The position numbers and the translations under genes were made by a program. The notes beneath the pieces were generated by a model. The model was not told the DNA's origin. It was given only the letters and a program-made list of their open reading frames with translations, and did not search any database. This document shows positions 42,003 through 51,029 of a stretch of 64,000 nt of DNA, piece after piece. Source of the DNA: Afifellaceae bacterium (GTDB lineage: Bacteria; Pseudomonadota; Alphaproteobacteria; Rhizobiales; Afifellaceae); the NCBI GenBank assembly GCA_028281235.1, contig JANQKG010000025.1, forward strand, positions 62,001 through 126,000, in the 5' to 3' direction. Position 1 is the stretch's first letter, and each line of letters begins with the position of its first letter.

Positions 42003-42719
42003 ATGAATCCTGATGTCGTACAGACCGCGTTGGCCGGGCCTGCGGGCGACTTTTCGCTGTTCGGGCTGTTCTGGCAGGCGCATATCGTCGTCAAGGCGGT
42101 GATCCTCGGCCTCATCTTCGCATCGATCTGGTGCTGGGCGATCATCATCGACAAGTATCTGCTCTTCGCGCGCGTGCGGCGTCAGATGGACCATTTTGAG
42201 AACGTCTTCTGGTCCGGCCAGTCGCTTGAGGAACTCTATCAGCAGGTCTCCAGTCGCAACGCCAGCGGCATTGCCGCTTTGTTCGTCGCAGCGATGCGCG
42301 AATGGAAGCGCACCTACGAATCGGGCGTGCGCTCGCTGCACGGATTGGGCGGGCGCATCGACCGGGTTATGGACGTGACGCTGGCGCGCGAGGTGGACCG
42401 GCTTGAGCGGCGGCTTCTGGTGCTTGCCACGGTCGGCTCGGCGGGACCGTTCATCGGCCTCTTCGGAACAGTGTGGGGCATCATGACCTCGTTCCAGGCG
42501 ATCGCCGCGGCGGAGAACACCAACCTTGCGGTCGTCGCGCCGGGCATTGCCGAGGCGCTCTTGGCGACAGCGCTTGGACTGCTCGCCGCCATTCCGGCTG
42601 TCGTCTTCTACAACAAGTTCTCCGGCCAGGTGGCGCGTCTTGCGACCCGCATGGAGGGCTTTGCCGATGAGTTCGCGGCCATCCTGTCGCGGCAGATCGA
42701 TGAGCGGGACGCCGCCTGA
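42003..42719 (+). CDS. tolQ: Tol-Pal system protein TolQ
   Basis: The 238-residue inner-membrane protein has helices at about residues 24-47, 137-160 and 170-195. VGSAGPFIGLFGTVWGIMTS and GIAEALLATALGLLAAIPAV line the proton channel. With TolR it harvests the proton gradient to move TolA during outer-membrane constriction at division. Overlaps tolR by one base (TGATG). Complete. Confidence 0.95.
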   Translation: MNPDVVQTALAGPAGDFSLFGLFWQAHIVVKAVILGLIFASIWCWAIIIDKYLLFARVRRQMDHFENVFWSGQSLEELYQQVSSRNASGIAALFVAAMREWKRTYESGVRSLHGLGGRIDRVMDVTLAREVDRLERRLLVLATVGSAGPFIGLFGTVWGIMTSFQAIAAAENTNLAVVAPGIAEALLATALGLLAAIPAVVFYNKFSGQVARLATRMEGFADEFAAILSRQIDERDAA

Positions 42720-43168
42720 TGGCCGGCGCGCCTGCTTCCGCAACACCGACGGGACGCCGCCACAAGGCGCGGCGGCGCTATCTGCCCATGGCGGAGATCA
42801 ACGTCACGCCGTTCGTCGACGTGATGCTGGTGCTTCTGATCATCTTCATGGTGGCGGCGCCGCTTCTGACCGTCGGCGTGCCGATCGACCTGCCGGAGAC
42901 GCAGGCTAAGTCGCTTGAAGGCGATGCGGAGCCGATCACCATTTCCATCCGCGCCGACGGCACGATCTTCCTGCAGGAAGAGGCGGTCGAAGCCGATCGG
43001 CTGATCTCCATCCTGCAGGCTATTGCGCTGAACGGTCTGAACGAGCGCATCTTCGTGCGTGGCGATCGCGCTGCCGATTACGGAACAATTATGCGCGTGA
43101 TGGGTCGGCTCAACGCTGCGGGCTATAAGCGCATTGGCTTGGTCACCGCGCAGGAGACTGAAAGCTGA
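42719..43168 (+). CDS. tolR: Tol-Pal system protein TolR
   Basis: The 149-residue protein has one membrane helix, EINVTPFVDVMLVLLIIFMV, with the proton-carrying Asp, and a periplasmic ExbD/TolR domain. Partner of TolQ; opens and closes the channel and contacts peptidoglycan. It starts within the tolQ stop and ends 3 bases before tolA. Confidence 0.95.
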   Translation: MAGAPASATPTGRRHKARRRYLPMAEINVTPFVDVMLVLLIIFMVAAPLLTVGVPIDLPETQAKSLEGDAEPITISIRADGTIFLQEEAVEADRLISILQAIALNGLNERIFVRGDRAADYGTIMRVMGRLNAAGYKRIGLVTAQETES

Positions 43169-43171
43169 GCC

Positions 43172-44104
43172 ATGCGTGCCGGGCTCACCTTCTCCGTTGT
43201 CGGCCATGTTGCGATTTTAGGGCTCGGCCTGATCGCGCTGCCGTCCGGACCGTCGCTTGAGGCGGAGGACATCGAAGCGCTGCCGGTGGAGCTGGTCACT
43301 GTCGACGAGGTGACCGACCTTCTGGCCGGCATCAAGACGTCGGAACTTCCACCGGAAGAAGAGCCGCAGCCGATCGCGGAGATTGAGGCTGAGGCGCCGG
43401 CACCTGAGCCGCTGGAAGCGCCGGCGGAAGCACCGGTTGAGACCGTCGAAGCGCCGCCCCCGGAGCCTGAGCCCGCGCCGGAACCTGAGCCGGAGCTCGC
43501 GGACGTGGAGCCGGAACCGGAGCCTCGACCTCTTGAGCCGGAGGCCGAGCCGGAGCCGCGGGTAATCACCAATCCCAATGTGCCGCGCGCGCGGCCGGAG
43601 CCGCCACGGGATGTAGCGCGCGTTGAGCCGCCGCGTCCGCCGGCTGAGCCGCAGGAGGAGGAGCGCGAGTTCAATACCGACGATATCGCAGCACTCCTCA
43701 ACAAGCAGGACCCGAGCGGCGGTGGCGATCCCAACCCCGTCGATGAACCGCAAACCATCGGCTCGATCGACGGACGGGCCGAGGCGGCGATGACGCAGAG
43801 CGAAATCGGTGCGCTGAAGGCGCGGCTCTACCGCTGCTGGAATCCGCCGATCGCCGTGCAGGAAGCGGGCAGTCTGGTCGTGGAGGTGCGGATCGACCTT
43901 CTGGAGGACGGTAGTCTTGCCCGCCCGCCGGTGGTCAAGCGCGTGGAGCAGGCGAGCGATCCACGCGCGCAGGTGGCGGTCGAGGCGGCGCTGCGCGCCG
44001 TCGTGCAATGCGCCCCATTTGGCGACATATTGCGGCCGGAGACGTATACCATCTGGAACCGGATCGATTTTGTCTTCGATCCGCGCGAGATGCTTGGCGG
44101 GTAG
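43172..44104 (+). CDS. tolA: Cell envelope protein TolA
   Basis: The 310-residue protein has an N-terminal membrane helix (about 5-25), then a long Glu/Pro-rich periplasmic arm (residues 50-165) instead of the Ala/Lys helix of gamma-proteobacteria. The C-terminal domain (about 205-310) contains [20 protein letters not shown] and a paired Cys, the TolA fold that reaches TolB and Pal. The extended Pro-Glu repeats would form a stiff polyproline rod. Operon with tolQR and tolB. Confidence 0.9.
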   Translation: MRAGLTFSVVGHVAILGLGLIALPSGPSLEAEDIEALPVELVTVDEVTDLLAGIKTSELPPEEEPQPIAEIEAEAPAPEPLEAPAEAPVETVEAPPPEPEPAPEPEPELADVEPEPEPRPLEPEAEPEPRVITNPNVPRARPEPPRDVARVEPPRPPAEPQEEEREFNTDDIAALLNKQDPSGGGDPNPVDEPQTIGSIDGRAEAAMTQSEIGALKARLYRCWNPPIAVQEAGSLVVEVRIDLLEDGSLARPPVVKRVEQASDPRAQVAVEAALRAVVQCAPFGDILRPETYTIWNRIDFVFDPREMLGG

Positions 44105-44120
44105 CGAAAGGGAGCCTCGA

Positions 44121-45476
44121 ATGAGACTTGCGGGACGGGCCTCTCGGCGAATGCGACCGGCGATTCTGCTTGCCGTCTTCCTTTCAGCTGTTGGCGTCAC
44201 AGGTGTCGCCACAAGCGGTCAGGCGGTCGCGCAGCTTCGCGTCGACATCACGCAAGGCACGATCCAGCCGATGCCCATCGCTGTCCCGTCTTTCGTCGGC
44301 GCCGGCGGTGCGGTCGACGAGCTGAGTCAGAATGTGGCGCAGGTGATCACGGCTAATTTGAAGCGCTCAGGTCTATTCGCGCCGATCGATCCGTCGGCCT
44401 TCATCGAGCCGGTCGCGCCGCCGAACGTTACACCAAACTTCGCCAACTGGCGGCCGCTCAGCGCGCAGGCGCTCGTCTCCGGCAGCGTGGCGCCCACGGG
44501 TGATGGCCGCATCATGGCGGAGTATCGATTGTGGGACGTGGTGTCGGGTCAGTATCTGATCGGCAAGCAGTTCTTCGCAGCACCTGACAATTGGCGAAGG
44601 CTCGCGCATATCATCACGGATTCGGTCTATTCGCGACTGACGGGCGAGCGCGGCTATTTCGACAGCCGCGTGGCTTTCGTCGACGAGACCGGCGGCAAGG
44701 CGCAGCGCGTGAAGCGCCTCGCCATCATGGATCAGGACGGCGCCAATGTGCGCTATCTGACCAGCGGCGAGGACATCGTGGTGACGCCGCGCTTTTCGCC
44801 ATCGCGACAGGAAATCGCCTACGCCTCGCTCACCGGCGACAATTGGCACATCTTTGTGCTCAACATTGAGACCGGGCAACGCGAGCTGATCGGCAATTTC
44901 CCGAACATGGCGTTCAGCCCGCGCTTCTCGCCGGACGGGCAGCACGTCGTGCTGTCGCTGCAGCAGGGCAGCAATTCCAACATCTATCGCCTGGATCTCA
45001 GAACCCGCCAGCTCACCCGGCTGACGGATTCGCCGTCCATCGATACGGCGCCGTCCTTCTCGCCCAACGGCGCACAAGTCGTGTTTGAGTCCGATCGCGG
45101 CGGACAGCAGCAGCTTTACGTCATGAGTGCGCTCGGCGGGCCGGCGCAGCGCATCTCTTTCGGCGACGGCAAATATGGCACGCCCGTCTGGTCGCCGCGT
45201 GGCGATCTGATCGCCTTCACAAAGCAGGAGGGCGGTGCTTTCAAGATCGGGGTCATGCGGCCCGACGGGTCGGGCGAGCGGATCCTGACGGAAGGCTTTC
45301 ATAACGAAGGGCCGACGTGGGCGCCGAACGGCCGCGTGCTCATGTTCTTCCGTGATTCCGGCGGTGCAAATGGCGGGCCGCAGCTCTGGTCAGTCGATAT
45401 CACTGGCTACAATGAGCAGATCGTGCCGACGCCGAGCTTTGCCTCCGACCCGGCCTGGTCACCGCTTCTGAGCTAG
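44121..45476 (+). CDS. tolB: Tol-Pal system protein TolB
   Basis: The 451-residue periplasmic protein starts at ATG 44121 after AAAGGGAGCCTCGA. It has a signal peptide of about 38 residues ending VAQ. The N-terminal domain ([20 protein letters not shown]) is followed by a six-bladed WD40-like propeller with repeated FSPDGQ, FSPNGAQ and [10 protein letters not shown] blades. It binds Pal and the TolA end. In most alphaproteobacteria pal follows directly; here an SDR and an MFS gene intervene. Confidence 0.95.
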   Translation: MRLAGRASRRMRPAILLAVFLSAVGVTGVATSGQAVAQLRVDITQGTIQPMPIAVPSFVGAGGAVDELSQNVAQVITANLKRSGLFAPIDPSAFIEPVAPPNVTPNFANWRPLSAQALVSGSVAPTGDGRIMAEYRLWDVVSGQYLIGKQFFAAPDNWRRLAHIITDSVYSRLTGERGYFDSRVAFVDETGGKAQRVKRLAIMDQDGANVRYLTSGEDIVVTPRFSPSRQEIAYASLTGDNWHIFVLNIETGQRELIGNFPNMAFSPRFSPDGQHVVLSLQQGSNSNIYRLDLRTRQLTRLTDSPSIDTAPSFSPNGAQVVFESDRGGQQQLYVMSALGGPAQRISFGDGKYGTPVWSPRGDLIAFTKQEGGAFKIGVMRPDGSGERILTEGFHNEGPTWAPNGRVLMFFRDSGGANGGPQLWSVDITGYNEQIVPTPSFASDPAWSPLLS

Positions 45477-45660
45477 CGCGACTCTTCAAAAAAACACACG
45501 CGAGAGCTGCTTTTCGGTCTGGACGGACCGGAACGGCGTAACCATCTGTGGCGGCAGTCCCACGAGTGGTCCGAAGGGTGGGCCGCAGGTGGATATCAAA
45601 TGTCTGAAACAATCCACTAGGGACCAGTGCTCTGCACGCTAACCAGCAGGAAAGCCCCAC

Positions 45661-46476
45661 ATGTCGAAGACAACTCTGATCACCGGTGCCTCGTCGGGCA
45701 TCGGCAAAACCACTGCGATGCTTTTTCAAGAGAGGGGCTGGAACGTCATCGCGACGATGCGTCGGCCCGAGGCGGAAACCGACCTCTCAAATCTCGACAA
45801 CGTTTTGGTTACGCGGCTCGACGTGACGGATTCCGACTCCATCAGCACCGCATTCGCGGCCGGCATTGAGCGGTTCGGCAAGATCAATGCGGTCGTGAAC
45901 AATGCCGGCTACGGCGCATTTGGCCCGCTTGAAGCCTTTCCGATGGAGGGAATCAGGCGGCAGTTCGACACCAATGTCATTGGGCTCTTAGAGGTCACCA
46001 AGGCGGCGCTGCCGCATTTCCGCGCCAACAAGGACGGCGTGTTCGTCAACATCTCGTCGGTCGCCGGCAAGGTCACGTTCCCGCTCGGCACGCTTTATCA
46101 CGGCACGAAGTTCGCGGTGGAAGGGCTGTCGGAATCCCTCAGCTTCGAGCTGGGCGTCATTGGCGCAAAAATGAAGATCGTGGAGCCGGGCGCCATCAAG
46201 ACGGACTTTGCCGGTCGCTCTTTCGACTTCACCAACGACGAGAGCTTGGAGGAGTATCAGGGCGTGGCGGGCACTATTGCCGGCGCGTTCGAGGGCATCA
46301 TGGAGAATGCGGCAGACGCCAAGGTCGTCGCGGACGTGATCTACGAAGCCGTAACCGACGGAACCGACCGGCTTCGCTACACGGCGGGCGAAGACGCCAA
46401 GGAATACGTCGCCAACCGCGCCGCTGCGGACGACGCGACCTATATCGCAGGCGTCAAGGCACAGTTCGGCCTTTAG
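45661..46476 (+). CDS. Short-chain dehydrogenase/reductase
   Basis: The 271-residue protein starts at ATG 45661 after AGGAAAG. LITGASSGIGKTTAMLFQER is the cofactor loop, VVNNAGYGAFGPLE the NNAG motif, and NISSVAGKVTFPLGTLYHGT with YHGTK the catalytic Ser-Tyr-Lys. The acidic and basic residues after strand 2 (MRRPEA) suggest NADPH. It lies inside the tolB-pal interval with its own upstream gap of 184 bases. Substrate unknown. Confidence 0.9.
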   Translation: MSKTTLITGASSGIGKTTAMLFQERGWNVIATMRRPEAETDLSNLDNVLVTRLDVTDSDSISTAFAAGIERFGKINAVVNNAGYGAFGPLEAFPMEGIRRQFDTNVIGLLEVTKAALPHFRANKDGVFVNISSVAGKVTFPLGTLYHGTKFAVEGLSESLSFELGVIGAKMKIVEPGAIKTDFAGRSFDFTNDESLEEYQGVAGTIAGAFEGIMENAADAKVVADVIYEAVTDGTDRLRYTAGEDAKEYVANRAAADDATYIAGVKAQFGL

Positions 46477-46527
46477 CAATCAGGCGCGGCGGCGATTCTC
46501 GTCGCCGCGCCTGATTTCTCCTTTATG

Positions 46528-46577
46528 GAGCATGATCTTATCCGAAAAACCGGTGCCCACTTTTCGCGATCATGCTC
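46528..46577. repeat. Rhizobiales-type palindromic repeat, family A copy 3
   Basis: GAGCATGATCTTATCCGAAA and CACTTTTCGCGATCATGCTC are the inverted ends, matching copies at 16253 and 41900. It separates the SDR and MFS genes inserted between tolB and pal. Confidence 0.82.
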
Positions 46578-46589
46578 TAGCATCAACTG

Positions 46590-47930
46590 ATGCTCTCCGT
46601 TCTTCGGAACCGGACGTACCGGCGGCTTTTTGCGGCCCAGGTCGTCGCACTCCTCGGCACCGGCTTGATGAGTGTGGCGCTTGCGCTTCTGGCGTTTGAG
46701 CTGGCGGGCGCGAATGCCGGTGCTGTTTTAGGGACCGCGTTGGCGATCAAGATGATCGCCTATGTCGGCGTCGCGCCGCTGGCCGGCGGCTTGGCAAGCC
46801 GACTTCCGCGGCGGACTCTGCTTGTCGCGCTCGACCTTGTCCGGGCGTTGGTCGCACTGGCTCTGCCATTCGTCGATCAGGTCTGGCAGATTTATGTGTT
46901 GATTGCGGTGCTGCAGTCGGCGTCGGCGGCGTTCACGCCAACGTTCCAGGCGACGATCCCCGACATCCTGCCCGACGAGCGGGATTACACGCGGGCGCTG
47001 TCGCTGTCGCGCCTGGCCTATGATCTGGAGAACCTGCTTTCGCCGATCCTCGCCGCCTTGCTGATCAGCGTAATCGGCTTTCATTGGCTGTTTGGCGGAA
47101 CAGTCGCCGGCTTCTTGGCATCGGCTGCCCTGGTGCTGTCCGTTACGCTGCCGATGGCTGCCGGGTCAGTAGGCCGGTACGGGCCGTTTAAGCGGATCAC
47201 GCGCGGCGTTCGCATCTATCTGGCGACGCCGCGGCTCAGGGCGCTTCTGGCGCTGAACCTGTCCGTCGCGGCCATCGGCGCGATGGTCATCGTCAACACA
47301 GTGGTGCTGGTCAAAGGCACGCTCGGCCTGAGCGACGCCGCTCTGGCGCTGACCATGGCGGCCTTTGGTGGCGGATCGATGGTTGCGGCGCTTACGCTTC
47401 CCGGAGTGCTCGACCGCTTTGGCGATCGCGACGTGATGCTCGCGGCGGGGGGCGCGATGGCCGTGCTGATGCTCGGCTTTGCTGGATTGGCTGCGCGCAT
47501 GCAGCCCTCCGGATTGTGGCCGGTGCTGCTGGTCTTCTGGGCACTCATCGGCATCGGCTATTCGGCAGCCCAGGTTCCGGTCGGCCGGCTCCTCAGGCGA
47601 TCTGCGCATCGGGAGGACCGGCCGGCCGTCTATGCCGCGCAATTCGCGCTGTCGCATGCCTGTTGGCTGGTCACATATCCGTTAGCGGGCTGGCTGGGCC
47701 AGACGGCCGGAATGCCGGCCGCGCTTGCGGTGCTGGGCGTCCTCGCCGCGGCCGGTGTCTTTGTCGCAGCGCGTCGGTGGCCGGCCAGCGAGCCGGAGGT
47801 TCTGGCGCACGACCATCCGGAGCTTGCGCCGGACCACCCGCATCTGGCGGAATCGCAGGCGCGGGGCCGGCACGCCCACGCTTTCATCATCGACGATCTG
47901 CACGCTCGCTGGCCGACGCCGACCCGGTGA
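46590..47930 (+). CDS. MFS transporter with His-rich C-terminal tail
   Basis: The 446-residue protein has about twelve membrane helices of the major facilitator fold, beginning LRNRTYRRLFAAQVVALLGT as in drug-efflux or enterobactin-exporter-like MFS. The cytosolic C-terminal tail is rich in histidine (HDHPELAPDHPHLAESQARG then RHAHAF), which may bind nickel, zinc or copper; related MFS proteins with such tails export nickel/cobalt. Metal export is inference from the tail. It sits in the tolB-pal gap after a repeat. Confidence 0.88.
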   Translation: MLSVLRNRTYRRLFAAQVVALLGTGLMSVALALLAFELAGANAGAVLGTALAIKMIAYVGVAPLAGGLASRLPRRTLLVALDLVRALVALALPFVDQVWQIYVLIAVLQSASAAFTPTFQATIPDILPDERDYTRALSLSRLAYDLENLLSPILAALLISVIGFHWLFGGTVAGFLASAALVLSVTLPMAAGSVGRYGPFKRITRGVRIYLATPRLRALLALNLSVAAIGAMVIVNTVVLVKGTLGLSDAALALTMAAFGGGSMVAALTLPGVLDRFGDRDVMLAAGGAMAVLMLGFAGLAARMQPSGLWPVLLVFWALIGIGYSAAQVPVGRLLRRSAHREDRPAVYAAQFALSHACWLVTYPLAGWLGQTAGMPAALAVLGVLAAAGVFVAARRWPASEPEVLAHDHPELAPDHPHLAESQARGRHAHAFIIDDLHARWPTPTR

Positions 47931-48081
47931 AGGGCCAAGGTTCGGTGCATTTCTTTGCCGGCAGCGGCATTCGCGCTATAGGGGCGCGACGCTCGCGAGG
48001 GGGCCGCAGCGTGTTGTTGACACCTGCTTAACCTTAAGAGGGTTACCAGTACGCCGACACGTTCGCTAAGGAGTTCCGGCA

Positions 48082-48570
48082 ATGCCGTCCCGCCCATCCG
48101 TCGGAAAAGTCTTCGCTGCCGCGATGCTGGGCGCAGCTCTCTTCGCCGCCGGCTGCGCCAGTCAGCAAAAAACGGTCGAAGCCGGCTTGACCGGCTCGGC
48201 CGTTCCGGGAAGCACGCAGGAGTTCCAGGTCGCGGTCGGCGACCGGGTGTTTTTTGAGACCGATTCGTCGGCGCTCACCCCGCAGGCCCGCGCTACGCTT
48301 GACCGGCAGGTCCAGTGGCTCAGCCAATATCCCAATTACGCTTTCGTGCTGGAAGGTCACGCCGATGAGCGCGGCACGCGCGAATACAATATCGCGCTCG
48401 GCGCCAGGCGCGCGGCGGCTGTGCGCGACTATATGATTGCGCGGGGCGTTGCCGCCAATCGCATGCGCACGCTCTCCTTCGGCAAGGAGCGCCCCGTCGC
48501 CGTGTGCGACGACATTTCCTGCTGGTCGCAGAATCGCCGCTCAGTCACCGTGCTGGAGGGGACGGGCTAG
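48082..48570 (+). CDS. pal: Peptidoglycan-associated lipoprotein Pal
   Basis: The 162-residue lipoprotein has lipobox LFAAGC (Cys25). The OmpA-like domain contains VFFETDSSALTPQARATLDR, LEGHADERGTREYNIALGAR and RMRTLSFGKERP, which bind peptidoglycan. It ties the outer membrane to the cell wall and to TolB. A CVCDDISCW-like cysteine pair near the end may form a disulfide. A hairpin and a tandem repeat follow before cpoB. Confidence 0.96.
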   Translation: MPSRPSVGKVFAAAMLGAALFAAGCASQQKTVEAGLTGSAVPGSTQEFQVAVGDRVFFETDSSALTPQARATLDRQVQWLSQYPNYAFVLEGHADERGTREYNIALGARRAAAVRDYMIARGVAANRMRTLSFGKERPVAVCDDISCWSQNRRSVTVLEGTG

Positions 48571-48596
48571 CTCCGGCCAAGCATGGCATGACAGAT

Positions 48597-48620
48597 AAGG
48601 CCCGCCGTCGCGCGGGCCTT
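48597..48620 (+). terminator. Hairpin between pal and cpoB
   Basis: AAGGCCCGC-CGTCGC-GCGGGCCTT is a perfect 9-bp stem 27 bases after pal. It lacks a T-run, so partial termination or attenuation between pal and cpoB is more likely than a full stop. Confidence 0.45.
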
Positions 48621-48635
48621 GCCATTTCAGGGACA

Positions 48636-48689
48636 CTCCATTTCCGCGGGCCCCTCCATTTCCATGGGCCCCTCCATTTCCATGGGAAT
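48636..48689. repeat. 18-bp tandem repeat, three copies
   Basis: Three direct 18-base units: CTCCATTTCCGCGGGCCC, CTCCATTTCCATGGGCCC and CTCCATTTCCATGGGAAT. They lie between pal and cpoB. The unit contains the palindromes CCATGG and GGGCCC. It is not part of a supported gene. Confidence 0.85.
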
Positions 48690-48754
48690 GTCGAAGTTTG
48701 GCCGAATTGGTCGGATGGGTGTAGAAGTCCGGAACTGACGGGAGTTCACTTGCG

Positions 48755-49627
48755 ATGATGCGAGCTTGCGTTGCAGCGTTTGCCTGTCTGTGGTTGGCCG
48801 TGCCGGCCGGCGCACAGACGCAGGAAGAAGGGCAGATGCGCCTCTATATCCAGGAACTGGAGCAGCGCATCCGGCAGCTGACGGGCGACAACGAGCGCCT
48901 GGCCTATGAGGTGAACCAGCTGCGCTCGCAGCTTGGCTTGCCGCCGTTGCAAAGCGCGCCGCTGCAGACGGGCACCGTCGCGACCGGCCAGGATTTGCAG
49001 CAGCCGGGCGAGGCGGGCGACGGCACGCAAGTGCTCGGCACGCCGGGCGTGTCGTCGGACGAACCGCTTGTCGCGCCGGACGGAGCCGGCGGTGGTGGGC
49101 CGGTCGATCTTTCCACGCTCGCCAGCGGCGTCGCGCCGGAGCTCGTCAAACCGGAATTCGGCAATCCCAACCCGCCCGGTCAAGAAGGCGGAACGCAAAC
49201 CGCCGCGCTGCCGAACGCGCCCTCGCCCACGACCGCGCTCAGTGGCTCGGCGGCGGATGAATACGACCTGGCCTATGGCTACATCCTGACCGGCGATTAC
49301 GCGCTGGCGGAGGAGAGCCTGAAGGCATGGCTGGCGTCGTTCCCTGGCGATCCGCAGACAGCCGACGCACAGTTCTGGCTTGGCGAAAGCCATCTCCAGC
49401 AAGGCGAATATCGCGACGCGGCGAACGCGTTCCTTACCGTCTACAGGACAGCGCCGACGAGCAACAAAGGGCCGGATGCGCTCTTGAAGCTCGGCATGTC
49501 GCTGTCGGCGCTCGGCGAGGCGCAGGCCGCCTGCGCCACTTTTGCGGAAGTCGGGCGCAAATATCCGAACGCCTCGGCGTCGCTGATGAGCCGGGTCAAT
49601 GAAGAGCAAGGCCGGGCCGGCTGCTAA
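48755..49627 (+). CDS. cpoB: Cell division coordinator CpoB (YbgF)
   Basis: The 290-residue periplasmic protein starts at ATG 48755 (ATGATG). The signal peptide ends AGA near residue 20. An N-terminal coiled coil (QMRLYIQELEQRIRQLTGDN) is followed by a long low-complexity linker (about 65-165) and three TPR repeats (DEYDLAYGYILTGDYALAEE, FWLGESHLQQGEYRDAANAF, LLKLGMSLSALGE). It couples Tol-Pal to peptidoglycan synthesis. The end overlaps tilS by 29 bases. Confidence 0.94.
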   Translation: MMRACVAAFACLWLAVPAGAQTQEEGQMRLYIQELEQRIRQLTGDNERLAYEVNQLRSQLGLPPLQSAPLQTGTVATGQDLQQPGEAGDGTQVLGTPGVSSDEPLVAPDGAGGGGPVDLSTLASGVAPELVKPEFGNPNPPGQEGGTQTAALPNAPSPTTALSGSAADEYDLAYGYILTGDYALAEESLKAWLASFPGDPQTADAQFWLGESHLQQGEYRDAANAFLTVYRTAPTSNKGPDALLKLGMSLSALGEAQAACATFAEVGRKYPNASASLMSRVNEEQGRAGC

Positions 49628-50897
49628 GGCTGCCTCTCTCGATCCATCCCATCTTTTCCGTGGTCTTGCCGGCCGCCGCGGGCTTGTGCTTGCCGTCTCT
49701 GGAGGCGCGGATTCCACGGCGCTCATGGTGCTCATGGCCAAATGGCAAGAGCGGCCTGCGGCGCTGGTGGTTTGCGTCGATCACGGGCTGAGGCCGGCGG
49801 CTGCGGCAGAGGCTGAGCTGGTCGTGCGGAACGGCGAGCGGCTTGGTCTGCCGGTCAAGGTCGTGAAAGCGAGCGAGCCGCACGTCTCCGGCAATCTTCA
49901 AGATTGGGCACGGCGTGTGCGCTATCGCTGCCTTGCCGATGCCGCGCGTGAGGCCGGCTGTGATGCGATCGTCACGGCGCATCATCGCGACGATCAGGCC
50001 GAGACGTTTCTTTTGAGGCTGGCGCGCGGGTCAGGCGTCTACGGGCTTGCTGCGATGAGCGAGACCAGCACGGTTCATGGCGTCGAGGTGGTTCGCCCGC
50101 TGCTCGACGTCTCGCGCGAGTCGCTTGGCGTCGTCGTCGCGGAAAGCGGCCTTCCGGTGGTAAGCGATCCGAGCAACGAGGATCAGCGCTTCGACCGTGT
50201 GCGGCTTCGATCGCTGATGCCGGACCTTGCCGCGCATGGGCTTACGGCGGAGCGTCTGGCGGAGACGGCGGGGCGATTGGCGCGCGCGGCGGCGGCGCTC
50301 GACGATTACACGCGATCCTTTGTGCGCAAGCACTTCGCCGTCGATCGGTTCGGCGTTGTGAGAGGGCGGCCCGAATCATTCGCCGACGTGCCTGAGGAAA
50401 TCGGGCTTCGGGCGTTGGCGCTGATTCTCAAAGCGGTGGGTGGCGCGGAATACACGCCGCGGCTCGACAGCGTCGAGGCGCTGCGCTCCGCCGCTGTCGG
50501 CGCAGGTGATGGGGCGGCCGTCAAGCGCACGCTACACGGCGTCGTGATCGACATGCGTGGCGGCGAACTGGTCGCGCGGCGCGAATGGGGCCGCGCCGGC
50601 TTGTGTGAGAGTTCCGTGTCGACCGGCCAGTCCGTCGTCTGGGATATGCGGTTCCGCGTGGAGGTGCCGAGCCTTCCCGGGCGGCTCAGCCTTGCGCCGC
50701 TCGGCCGGGCTGAGAGGCATCTCAAGGCCGCCGGCGCCGGCCACGCGACGCTGCAGACACTGCCGGGGCTGTATCAAGATGGGACGCTTGCGGCGCTGCC
50801 GGAAGGCGTCGGGGCCGCCGACGACGGCCGGGCGCTCAGCGCTCTTACCGTGGAATGCCTGGTCGGCCAGGAATTCGGGTTTCCCCGGCGACGCTGA
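49599..50897 (+). CDS. tilS: tRNA(Ile)-lysidine synthetase TilS
   Basis: The 432-residue enzyme adds lysine to C34 of the CAU-anticodon tRNA-Ile. VLAVSGGADSTALMVLM is the PP-loop (SGGADS, about 34-39), followed by CVDHGLRPAAAAEAELV and TAHHRDDQAETFLLRLARGS. The C-terminal domain is longer and poorly conserved. It starts inside cpoB and shares its operon, the usual tol-pal-tilS-ftsH order of alphaproteobacteria. Confidence 0.94.
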   Translation: MKSKAGPAAKAASLDPSHLFRGLAGRRGLVLAVSGGADSTALMVLMAKWQERPAALVVCVDHGLRPAAAAEAELVVRNGERLGLPVKVVKASEPHVSGNLQDWARRVRYRCLADAAREAGCDAIVTAHHRDDQAETFLLRLARGSGVYGLAAMSETSTVHGVEVVRPLLDVSRESLGVVVAESGLPVVSDPSNEDQRFDRVRLRSLMPDLAAHGLTAERLAETAGRLARAAAALDDYTRSFVRKHFAVDRFGVVRGRPESFADVPEEIGLRALALILKAVGGAEYTPRLDSVEALRSAAVGAGDGAAVKRTLHGVVIDMRGGELVARREWGRAGLCESSVSTGQSVVWDMRFRVEVPSLPGRLSLAPLGRAERHLKAAGAGHATLQTLPGLYQDGTLAALPEGVGAADDGRALSALTVECLVGQEFGFPRRR

Positions 50898-51029
50898 TAT
50901 TCACCTTTTGCGGCGGTTTGGTTTCCGGTGCGTCGCCAGCGGTTCACCTTGGCAGCAACTATGCTAGAACCTATCTAGCGGTATGGGGAAGGCTGCGCCG
51001 CTCAGGCGCGCTGCCGGAGAAATGACCGA

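Noticed and set aside
48504..48758. Short frame encoding repeated LHFHGP units
   Set aside because: It merely translates the 18-bp tandem repeat and the end of pal in another frame, with no ribosome-binding site.
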